DNA of 64,000 nt from DAOMFM01 sp035429825 (GTDB taxonomy: Bacteria > Acidobacteriota > Blastocatellia > UBA7656 > JADIYM01): NCBI GenBank assembly GCA_044224215.1, contig JBGAKX010000005.1, positions 8,127-72,126 on the forward strand. Reading direction: 5' to 3'. This document shows, piece by piece, positions 13,966 to 21,659 of the stretch (positions within the stretch are counted from its first letter, which is position 1; every line of letters begins with the position of its first letter). The notes under the pieces are model-generated. The model ran no database searches. It was not told the origin of the DNA and saw only the letters and a list, made by a program, of their open reading frames with translations. A program made the translations under genes and the position numbers.

Positions 13966-15237
13966 ATGAAGAAGACGACGCTCATCGCCCTCGTCGCGTT
14001 CGTGATCGCGAGTCTCTCAATGGTCCGTCCCGCTCAAGCGGGCGTGGGGGACAGCATTCGCAGGCTTGCGGTGTACGACGCGGGAATCGCCGAGTTCCTT
14101 GAAGAACGGACGCTCAGCCTGCAACCGGGCACGAACACGATCGAATGGCGCAGCCTGATGCCCAAGGCAATGCTCAACACACTGCGCGTCACCGTCGAAG
14201 GCGCCGACATCCTGCGTCAGGACGTGACGTACGACGGAGCCGACATCGCGGGCAACAAGACTCCCGTCCTTCACCTCGTCGTCGACAACCGCGGCGCGGC
14301 GGCATCACGCCGTGTCCTCGTCGACTACCTCGCCCCGGACATCGACTGGCGCAGCGACTACACGCTCGCGCTCGAACCGGGCACGAACGGTGCGCCTCCG
14401 ACCTCCGCGACGCTCGACTCGTGGGTCACGATGCAGAACAGGACCGGCGCCGACCTGCATGCCGCGTCCGTCGACCTGATCGCGGGCGACATCAATCTCG
14501 TCGGAGGCGACGCCGCGCAGTACCGCCAACTCGCGTATCAGGCCAACGCGCAGATGGCATCGTACGACAGCTCGTCGACGGAGGCGGGTGTCGGCGGCGC
14601 CGTCGTCAGCGGATTGAGCGTGTTCACGCGGTTCTCGCTCGGGCGCGACATTTCGCTCAACTCGAACACGCCCCTGTGCCGGTTTCCGCTGTTCCAGCAC
14701 GCAAGGATGGCTGTCGAGGAGCGAAAGGTATTCGAGAACGAGTACTCCGTGCAGACGCTCGCGCGGGGGAACTTTGTCCTGATCCCCGTCGGGCTCGAGG
14801 TTCGGATTGTCACAAAGAACACGACGGGAGCGCCGATGCCCGCAGGCACGGTCACGATCTATGCGCGATCCGGCGAGTTCTTTGGGATCGTCGGCCAGGA
14901 CCGCGTGGGATTCACGCCGGAAGGGCAGGAGTTCAGCGTGTCGCAGGGTCGTTCGACGACGCTGCTCGGCACTCGCCGTGTGCTCGAGCGGCGCGTCGAC
15001 GGGCCGTCGAGCACGGACAGGCTCGTGACCAAGATCGAGGTGGTTCTGACCAACCGATCGTCGGTCGCGGCCGAGGCCTACGTGCGCGAGGGAATCGAGC
15101 AGTACGACGACAATCACTGGACCGTGCTGGAGAGCACGCATCCGAGCGAACGCATCGGTTCCAACAAGTTGCAGTTCAAAGTCACGGTGCCGGCGAACGG
15201 ATCGACGACCATCGCCTATACGGTCGAAAACCGCTAG
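13966..15237 (+). CDS. Exported DUF4139 domain protein
   Basis: 423-residue protein with a clear signal peptide (residues 1-25, ending AQA). The remainder is a beta-rich DUF4139-type domain recognisable from WRSDYTLAL, a segment of predicted strands and the late IEVVLTNRSSVAAEAYVRE pattern. Function is unknown; the family is exported and often described as mucoidy inhibitor A-like. Start support is good: AAGGAG eleven bases before ATG and a candidate promoter just upstream. A small membrane protein gene follows 33 bp downstream on the same strand and may be co-transcribed. Confidence 0.75.
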   Translation: MKKTTLIALVAFVIASLSMVRPAQAGVGDSIRRLAVYDAGIAEFLEERTLSLQPGTNTIEWRSLMPKAMLNTLRVTVEGADILRQDVTYDGADIAGNKTPVLHLVVDNRGAAASRRVLVDYLAPDIDWRSDYTLALEPGTNGAPPTSATLDSWVTMQNRTGADLHAASVDLIAGDINLVGGDAAQYRQLAYQANAQMASYDSSSTEAGVGGAVVSGLSVFTRFSLGRDISLNSNTPLCRFPLFQHARMAVEERKVFENEYSVQTLARGNFVLIPVGLEVRIVTKNTTGAPMPAGTVTIYARSGEFFGIVGQDRVGFTPEGQEFSVSQGRSTTLLGTRRVLERRVDGPSSTDRLVTKIEVVLTNRSSVAAEAYVREGIEQYDDNHWTVLESTHPSERIGSNKLQFKVTVPANGSTTIAYTVENR

Positions 15238-15270
15238 TGTCGTTTTGGCAATCGTGGTATTGAGGGCCGC

Positions 15271-15750
15271 ATGATACTACGAGCGCTTCTCTTCATTCGC
15301 CTGCCGATCGTCCTGATTGTCATCTGGACGGTGATGCGTTTCCTGATGGGAACGGCGTTTAACCAGCCGTATGCCCCTCGTGGAAACGCGGTGTTCTCGA
15401 TCATCAACCTCACGGTGATCTCAGCGATCTACTACGGCGCGCTCTCCAAGCGCATCGGACACTTCTCGTGGATCGGCACGATCCTTATCGGCGTGCTGAT
15501 CGCCGAGGTCGCGCAGGTAATGATCTTCTCGGCGACCGGGTTGAGCTTCATGCTTGGACGCACGACCTACTTCACGCATTGGGATGCGTTGAACCTTCCC
15601 GAGGGAACCGTTCCGACGATGGGCCAGGCGATGGGAATACGGGCCATGGCGTTCATCTTCGCGCCCATTTCGGGGATCGTCACGGTCGTGGTTGGGCGAC
15701 TCCTTGCAGGCCTCGCTCCTGGCGCAAGGGCGGGGGCCGCAGCGGAGTAG
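15271..15750 (+). CDS. Small membrane protein of unknown function
   Basis: 159 residues with about four predicted membrane helices (roughly 5-25, 42-58, 66-90 and 120-145). No family is recognised. GAGGG lies six bases before ATG. It follows the DUF4139 gene by 33 bp and ends 24 bp before the convergent PP0621-like gene. High hydrophobicity and a proper start favour a real gene. Confidence 0.6.
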   Translation: MILRALLFIRLPIVLIVIWTVMRFLMGTAFNQPYAPRGNAVFSIINLTVISAIYYGALSKRIGHFSWIGTILIGVLIAEVAQVMIFSATGLSFMLGRTTYFTHWDALNLPEGTVPTMGQAMGIRAMAFIFAPISGIVTVVVGRLLAGLAPGARAGAAAE

Positions 15751-15773
15751 CTCGACAGCGAACCTGCCGTCGG

Positions 15774-16019
15774 TCAGGTCCGGCTCGCAGACACCAACGA
15801 ACACTCGGCCGAGCAGTAGGTTGCTCGGCCGGGTGGTCGGATTGCGCGCTCGCCAAGGACATAGACACCGCACGTCGCGCACGGCACCATCAGCCGGCGC
15901 GCATCGCGCGTTCGCGCGGCCGAGCCGTCAGGTCGCTGCACGGGATCGACCGCCGCGCCCACCGCCTTCGCGATCAGGAACGCAAAGAACGCAGCAACGA
16001 TCATTCTGAGAATGTCCAT
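15774..16019 (-). CDS. PP0621-like small protein with one membrane helix and a zinc-binding cysteine set
   Basis: 81 residues: an N-terminal hydrophobic helix (about 4-24), a charged linker, then PCATCGVYV and YCSAEC. This CxxCG...YC arrangement resembles the PP0621 family and MYND/TRASH-like metal sites. A GGGGGAC sequence lies just before the ATG. Function is unknown. The gene stands alone, convergent with the membrane protein gene. The gap upstream (16020-16190) shows no gene or tRNA. Confidence 0.6.
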   Translation of the reverse strand: MDILRMIVAAFFAFLIAKAVGAAVDPVQRPDGSAARTRDARRLMVPCATCGVYVLGERAIRPPGRATYCSAECSLVSASRT

Positions 16020-16190
16020 CGTCCGTCCCCCAGTCGCCAGCTGGGGAAAACGATACCACGGCCGGGTGCCGTGTGTCGGGACGCAATCCGGGCCTGGGGG
16101 CTCCCGTGAGCGTGCCCGTGTTCCTATGTAGAATGCCTACTATTCCGCATTCGGCGAGCATGCAACGGACGGTCGGCCGTCACGCTTGAC

Positions 16191-17984
16191 TCAGCTCTTC
16201 CCGAATACAGCAACACTGATCGTCAACGTAGTGGTTCGAGGCGGCTGGTCGGTCGCGGAACGAGTCACAACGTCTCCCGGCACGTGCCATTTTTCGACGA
16301 GATACGAAACGATAGCCTCTGTTCTCTCGTCGGCGATTCCCGCGTGTTCACCCGGTTCCCCGCCGCCCGTGACCGTCCCCCGAAGCATCGGATACTCGGA
16401 GATGCTTTGGCCGGCAATATCGAGCGTCGCCGCAATCGCTGGCGTAACGACTGCGCTGTTGCGAGCGAACACAAGTGGCTCGAGCGTCGCGTTCACGCGA
16501 ACAAGGACCACCCTGGCGTCCGCAATTGCGACCCGTTGACGGATATCTTCGACGATCAACTCGAGTGCGTCGCTGCTGACGTCGTGGTCGCTCAAGTAGA
16601 CAATCCTGATGCCGAGCGGTTCGCCTGGTCCGGTGAACAGCGAGTAGGTAACGAGTTGGGCTGGTTCGGGAAGGCGAAGCCCGCGTAACTCCTCCGCAGT
16701 ACGCGTCACGAGCTGTTCCTGGATCCTTGCCACCGTCGGAGGCTCTTCAATCTTTGGCGACTCTGCACTTCGCCTGAGCAGATTCGCCGTCGTTGTCGGA
16801 ATCTGAACGAGCTGGATAGACATCGAGTCCACAGGCTCACCCAGTTTCTGCGCAATCAAGTTCTTGAAGTCGCCACTTTCGATGTCGGTGTAGGGTTTGC
16901 TCGTGAAAACGGTGAGTTGCAGGTTTGTCTTGCCGGCGTCGTCGGATACATTCAGCGCTCCAAGATAGGAACGCTGAGAGCCGTCGGGCATCCGCGCGAA
17001 ACTGGACTGCCAAACAGTCTGGACGACCTGGCGAAGTCTGGCATCTTGCTGCTGCGAGAGGATTTCCGACTTGAGTTGACTAAACGACCTGCTCAGCGGA
17101 ACGAGTGTTATCAGGATGATCACCGTGACGGACAGCAGCCGTCCGGGAAGAGTTCCGATCCGCTGGAGCTTCTGGAGCGTGGGAAGCGCATCGATGCGCC
17201 TCTGGACAAACCGGCTCTCCGGATCATCATATTTCCACGCGGTCACGCGCTCCCGAACGGCATCCGTATCAATGTGAAGGATCAGATACACGATCATCGC
17301 CGTGAACGTGATCGCGACAAGGTTTGTGAAGAAGAGCAGGCCGCCACCCATGGCGACCTGTCTTCCCTCAGTCGGATCGAGGCTCACAGCGACGCCAAGT
17401 CCGTACCCGACAACGCACAGTGGCGGCATCAACGCCACGGCAATGGCAACACCCGGGATCGAGGTTGCGATGCCCTTGACGTCCTTGCAGGTCGCAAGCG
17501 ACCCAATGGCGCCCGAAAAGAGTGCAACGGCCAGATCTAGCGTGTTTGGATGTGTCCGGCTGAGTATCTCGCCAGTGATCTCCTTGAACGGCAGCACGCC
17601 CACCAGCAGCAACGCGAAACCGATTGCAAGAGCGCAGCTCAATACGAGCTTCACAAACCCCCGTACGCCAAGGACGAGGTCCCCCGCCGCCAGCGCAAGG
17701 CCGCACGCGAGTATCGGCCCCATGAGGGGAGAGATGAGCATCGCGCCGATGATGACGGCCGGACTATTCAGGACGAGGCCGAGCGTGGCGATACCGGCTG
17801 AAAACAGGGCCTGCAGCCAGTAGCTTCCGTCAAGCATGGTTGCCGACTGCTCGAGCTCAATATAGAGGCCGACCTTGCGCTCCTCCGTGATTCCTATGCT
17901 CGACGCCACCCGATCCCGAATTGCATTCAGACGGTAGAGCGCTGGAGGGGAGTGTGTCCGTTCCGGGCTAGACACGAGATTCAC
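16191..17984 (-). CDS. DUF389 (TIGR00341-like) membrane protein with an OmpA-like C-terminal region
   Basis: 597 residues. A DUF389 core with several helices spans about 55-320, with the family signature PAVIIGAMLISPLMGP and GVAIAVALMPPLCVVGYG. It is followed by a long soluble region. The last ~110 residues (F-A-R-N-S-A-V-V then RGTVTGGG...ERTEAIVSYLV) have the spacing of an OmpA-type peptidoglycan-binding fold, which is inferred rather than certain. DUF389 proteins are widespread and uncharacterised. GTG at 17984 is the start in this frame, with weak ribosome-site support. The next gene on the same strand starts 1.2 kb upstream and ends 86 bp before this start. Confidence 0.8.
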   Translation of the reverse strand: MNLVSSPERTHSPPALYRLNAIRDRVASSIGITEERKVGLYIELEQSATMLDGSYWLQALFSAGIATLGLVLNSPAVIIGAMLISPLMGPILACGLALAAGDLVLGVRGFVKLVLSCALAIGFALLLVGVLPFKEITGEILSRTHPNTLDLAVALFSGAIGSLATCKDVKGIATSIPGVAIAVALMPPLCVVGYGLGVAVSLDPTEGRQVAMGGGLLFFTNLVAITFTAMIVYLILHIDTDAVRERVTAWKYDDPESRFVQRRIDALPTLQKLQRIGTLPGRLLSVTVIILITLVPLSRSFSQLKSEILSQQQDARLRQVVQTVWQSSFARMPDGSQRSYLGALNVSDDAGKTNLQLTVFTSKPYTDIESGDFKNLIAQKLGEPVDSMSIQLVQIPTTTANLLRRSAESPKIEEPPTVARIQEQLVTRTAEELRGLRLPEPAQLVTYSLFTGPGEPLGIRIVYLSDHDVSSDALELIVEDIRQRVAIADARVVLVRVNATLEPLVFARNSAVVTPAIAATLDIAGQSISEYPMLRGTVTGGGEPGEHAGIADERTEAIVSYLVEKWHVPGDVVTRSATDQPPRTTTLTISVAVFGKS

Positions 17985-18070
17985 GTTCGACCACCAAGTC
18001 GCACGGCGCAGGCAACGAGCACACGAGTAACCTGGCGTCAGGTATGACTATGAAGCGCTGCTTGGCGAGA

Positions 18071-19186
18071 TCAGACATCGTCATCATCGGTTGAACGCTC
18101 CAGATACTTGATAAGGAGCACTTCGTTTCCCTTCTCGTTGAAGATGACTTCGTCAACAAGCTGCGACGCCATCAGGATACCAAATCCACCAGGGCGCATT
18201 CCCTGCGTCTCGCGAACAGCCATGTGGGCAATCGGGTCACTCATCGGGTTCGAGGTGGCCGAGTGTGCAAGATTTTCTGGATCGAATCCCGCGCCGGGGT
18301 CCCGAAAGTGATAGATCACCGCACCGCGTCCGCGCACGATCGACACGTCGACGGTGGTACCCGCGTCAAAACCAGCACCGTGTTCCATCGCATTGAGCAG
18401 AATTTCGCGAAACGCCCGGAGCAGCGCGGCCCGCTCGCTGCTCGGGACATCCGATTGAAGCTCATCCACAAACTGAACGATCCGGTCCGCTGTCATCGGT
18501 CTACTCGACGCTCGAAGCGTGAGCCACGTGTTCGACGCAGAAACAACCTCGATGCCGTCACGCCAGTGCTCGGTCTTGATCGCACGACGAACTGCCTCCT
18601 CGAAATCGCCGGCGGCGAATGGCTCACCAAAACATGCAAACGCATGGCTCCGAAGTACGTCGACAATGCGGTCCTGGGGAGACCCGGCTACGAGCAGAAT
18701 GACTCTCATTCCAGGCGAGATGCCGTTCGCTTCGTCGAGAAATGCGAGATCCGCCTCAACAGGCAGGTCCGACTGCGTCACAACGACGTCATAGCCCCCA
18801 CCGCGCATGAGCCTCAGAGCGCCTATTCCGTTCGACACCGACGCGATTCCACAGCTCTCGCTGGCAGCCACCCGTTCGAGCAGGGCGAGCGTTGCCGAAT
18901 CACGGCCGACGTAGAGGAGATTTGGCACGGTGTCACTTGAAGATGGGACGCGCGCAGCGTCGAGCGGCCGGACCACGCCAGCCACCGGAACGTCAGGAGT
19001 CTGCAGCACGTCGTATACGTCGAGCAAGAGGGTTTCTTGTCGCGATGTTACGCCGCTCGGCAAATCAGCAACAGCACGATGTCTGGCGAGTTGAGTGCAG
19101 TGCGAAACGCAAGGTTTGCGACGTCGTGACTCCATACTGCCCGAGTGCGGCGAGAACAACATCGCGGCGAGGAGGATGTCTCGCAC
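18071..19186 (-). CDS. Receiver-like domain fused to an RsbW-type serine kinase/ATPase
   Basis: 371 residues. The middle part (about 90-205) has receiver-like fold features (NLLYVGRDSA, YDVVVTQSDLP) but the usual DD pair and phospho-Asp context are degenerate. The C-terminal ~130 residues form a HATPase_c domain of the anti-sigma-factor kinase kind (REILLNAMEHG as N-box, FRDPGAGFDP as G1, GGFGILMASQLVDEV as G2). This architecture occurs in partner-switching stress regulators. No anti-anti-sigma factor is adjacent. The start is uncertain: GTG 19186, ATG 19162 or ATG 19135 are all in frame and the first ~45 residues look non-conserved. Confidence 0.8.
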   Translation of the reverse strand: MRDILLAAMLFSPHSGSMESRRRKPCVSHCTQLARHRAVADLPSGVTSRQETLLLDVYDVLQTPDVPVAGVVRPLDAARVPSSSDTVPNLLYVGRDSATLALLERVAASESCGIASVSNGIGALRLMRGGGYDVVVTQSDLPVEADLAFLDEANGISPGMRVILLVAGSPQDRIVDVLRSHAFACFGEPFAAGDFEEAVRRAIKTEHWRDGIEVVSASNTWLTLRASSRPMTADRIVQFVDELQSDVPSSERAALLRAFREILLNAMEHGAGFDAGTTVDVSIVRGRGAVIYHFRDPGAGFDPENLAHSATSNPMSDPIAHMAVRETQGMRPGGFGILMASQLVDEVIFNEKGNEVLLIKYLERSTDDDDV

Positions 19187-19196
19187 GTTGCGAGAC
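19178..19196. promoter_or_regulatory. Perfect palindrome GTCTCGCA-CGT-TGCGAGAC
   Basis: Two 8-bp arms around a 3-bp centre lie at the upstream end of the receiver/ATPase gene, in the region shared with the divergent CLC channel gene (start 19353). Such compact symmetry is typical of dimeric repressor sites. The regulator is unknown. The rest of the 166-bp gap shows no gene. Confidence 0.4.
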
Positions 19197-19352
19197 GCTA
19201 CGCAGTGTTTGTCCGACGCGAGGTGCGCGTGGTCGTGTCACCGGTCTTGGCGCGTTTCACAGCCCAATGGCTGCAGGGCTGGGGCTGTCTCTATGCCGAC
19301 ATCATCGCGGCGTGGTTGATCGAAATCGGGCCGGGCCATATGATGCAAACCA

Positions 19353-21215
19353 ATGCGCCTGATTCGCAGAGTCAGAGCCGCGTGGCGCCTCGGGGGACGG
19401 CGAGGCGCGGAAGCCGGAGCTCTCCGGGTCCTGGTGTCGCTCCTCCCGTCCGAGCGGCAACGTGTCTTCGCTCTCACGATCGTTGCCGGAGTCGTGTGTG
19501 GCGCTGTTGCCGTTGCGTTTCACCTCGCGATCCGTCTCGCCGAGCGGTTCCTGATCGACCGCTCGTTTTCGGCGCCCGGAACATGGCAAGTCATACTGGT
19601 GATTGCGACGCCGACACTCGGTGGACTCGTGTGCGGCCTCCTCCTTCACTACGTATTTCCGGGAGCTCGTGGCAGTGGAATACCCCAGGTAAAGGCCGCG
19701 TACGCCGTCAATGGCGGCCGCGTTCCGCTTCGGGACGCCGTGGGCAAGTTTCTCGTCGGCGCACTACAGATTGGATCTGGCGCGTCGCTTGGCCGCGAAG
19801 GTCCAACGGTCCACATATGTGCAGGCGTTGTGAGCCGCCTCGGACGCATGGCGGCGCTGTCGCGTCCAAACCTCGCGCGACTGCTGCCGGTCGGCGCCGC
19901 TGCAGGCATCGCGGCGGCGTTCAACGCGCCCATTGCCGCGGTCACGTTTGCACTCGAGGAGATCGTGGGCGATCTCGATCAGACCATGCTCTCTGGAGTG
20001 GTCGTTGCCGCCGCCCTCGCAGCAGTCACCGAGCGCGGTGTCCTCGGCGAACACCCCGTGTTCGCCGTTCCTCGCGGATACGGACTACACTACGCGTCGT
20101 CACTCGGTCTGTATGCGTTTCTCGGAATCCTTGCAGGTTTCGCGTCACTCGGGTTCACTGAATCGCTCCTGAAACTGCGCGCGCGTTTTCTCGCGATGAC
20201 GATCGTTCCGAAATGGGCGCAACCCGCTCTTGGAGGCCTGGTGACGGGAAGCCTCGCTGTCGTGGCTGCCGTATGGCTTCAGACCGGGGGTGTCACGGGT
20301 GGCGGCTATGACACGCTTCTCGAAGCGCTCTCAGGAAACCTTGGTTTCAAGGTCCTGCTCGTGCTTGGTGGGCTGAAGCTTGTCGCAACTGTTTTCAGCT
20401 ACAGCAGCGGAGGTGCGGGCGGTATCTTCGCTCCTGCACTTTTCATTGGCGGAATGCTCGGCGGCGCGGTGGGATGGTGCGATGTGGCTTTGTTTCATCA
20501 CCCGCAATCCGAGGTCGGCGCCTTTGCGCTCGTCGGCATGGGGGCTGTGTTTGCTGGGATCATCCGCGCGCCTATTACGTCTGTGCTCATCATCTTTGAG
20601 ATGACGGACGGATACTCGCTCGTACTCCCACTCATGATCGCAAACATGACGGCGTACGGTCTGGCGCGCCGTTGGCGTCCGACACCCATATACGACGCGT
20701 TGCTCGAGCAGGATGGAATCCACCTGCCGCACAGGCGCGGCACGGTCAGCCACGCGCTCGAACTCGTGCGAGTCTCTGATGCGATGACCGTTGACCTGGT
20801 CACCCTGCCAGCCGCGTTGACCACTGACGAGGCCGCCAGGCGGACACAGGAGCTCAGTCATTCAACTTACCCGATCGTTGACGAGCGAGGTGTGTTTGGT
20901 GGATTGGTTACGCGAAACAGAATGCGGCGCGTCGTCGCGGAAGGTTCCGGTAACGACGAGCTTCAGAAGATCGCCGATCGCGCCAATTATGTCTATCCGG
21001 ACTATGCGCTCACGCGCGCAGCAGTACGTATGAACAACCAGGGCGTGTCGCAACTGGCGGTTGTCGACCGCGCAGACGGCCGGCTCGTCGGGTTGATCGC
21101 AATGTCGGATATCGTGCGGGCTCAGGCACGCGCCGTCGAAGAGATCAGCGATATCGACGTTTCCATCGTCCCTCGCTCGAAAGCGACCGCTTCAGAAGAC
21201 TTCTACCGAGGATGA
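19353..21215 (+). CDS. CLC family chloride channel/transporter with C-terminal CBS pair
   Basis: 620 residues. The CLC core has the selectivity motif GSGIP at 107-111, GREGP with the gating glutamate E149, and the second selectivity segment GGAGGIFAPALFIGGMLG. After residue ~455 two CBS domains follow (VSDAMTVDLVTLP; then QLAVVDRADGRLVGLIAMSD), which usually bind adenine nucleotides and gate the channel. It moves Cl- across the inner membrane, either as a channel or as a Cl-/H+ exchanger; E149 is compatible with both. Neighbouring genes for an antiporter, sucrose synthesis and c-di-AMP turnover suggest a role in ionic or osmotic balance. Confidence 0.95.
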   Translation: MRLIRRVRAAWRLGGRRGAEAGALRVLVSLLPSERQRVFALTIVAGVVCGAVAVAFHLAIRLAERFLIDRSFSAPGTWQVILVIATPTLGGLVCGLLLHYVFPGARGSGIPQVKAAYAVNGGRVPLRDAVGKFLVGALQIGSGASLGREGPTVHICAGVVSRLGRMAALSRPNLARLLPVGAAAGIAAAFNAPIAAVTFALEEIVGDLDQTMLSGVVVAAALAAVTERGVLGEHPVFAVPRGYGLHYASSLGLYAFLGILAGFASLGFTESLLKLRARFLAMTIVPKWAQPALGGLVTGSLAVVAAVWLQTGGVTGGGYDTLLEALSGNLGFKVLLVLGGLKLVATVFSYSSGGAGGIFAPALFIGGMLGGAVGWCDVALFHHPQSEVGAFALVGMGAVFAGIIRAPITSVLIIFEMTDGYSLVLPLMIANMTAYGLARRWRPTPIYDALLEQDGIHLPHRRGTVSHALELVRVSDAMTVDLVTLPAALTTDEAARRTQELSHSTYPIVDERGVFGGLVTRNRMRRVVAEGSGNDELQKIADRANYVYPDYALTRAAVRMNNQGVSQLAVVDRADGRLVGLIAMSDIVRAQARAVEEISDIDVSIVPRSKATASEDFYRG

Positions 21216-21280
21216 GCTGGTTGAAGGATGGCACGGCCCGCGACCCCTGGCCGCCGGTGCTTCGAGCGGCCGCAACCTGC

Positions 21281-21298
21281 AGAATCGTGCACGATTCT
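21281..21298. promoter_or_regulatory. 18-bp perfect palindrome AGAATCGTGCACGATTCT
   Basis: A gapless palindrome 66 bp after the CLC gene stop and about 360 bp before the peroxidase gene. It may be a regulator site or, because CTGC and GGCAG flank it, part of an RNA hairpin. The 444-bp gap 21216-21659 contains no convincing gene. A weak sigma-54-like sequence (21218-21233) and TGACGTCACGTCA near 21437 are also present. Confidence 0.4.
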
Positions 21299-21659
21299 CG
21301 GCAGCTCCTCGAGTCGCGCACTCGTCCGCGGCCGGCTCTGGCCACGCAAAGAAGAATTGAAGGGCTTCTCAACTCGGAGTACGCTATGTCCGTCCCCAAC
21401 CCTGGTTAGTGTGATTCCTTCCAAGTCACTATGGATTTGACGTCACGTCAGACGGTTGCCGGAACCTCGTTCTGCATGCCGAATTCATTCTTCAGCGACG
21501 TTGTCAGGCTGAACCGCCTCGGGACCGTCAACGGTTGTTCGCCCGGCCGAAACCGATTGTGCGCGACGTCGCGTGCTGATGCTGTCGATTCTGGCTGTGC
21601 GGCCGGTTCATAAGTGCCTGTCCAGCTCGGTCGGGATCGCACAAGGAGCTCAATCAGAA

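Noticed and set aside
18016..18031. AGGTTACTCGTGTGCT on the minus strand as a sigma-54 promoter for the DUF389 gene
   Set aside because: GG-N10-GC spacing holds but fewer than half of the consensus positions match, which is near what chance gives in this sequence.
21229..21244. TGGCACGGCCCGCGAC, which begins like a perfect sigma-54 -24 element
   Set aside because: The obligatory GC 10 bp after GG is replaced by GA, so the -12 element is missing. It is also over 400 bp from the next start.
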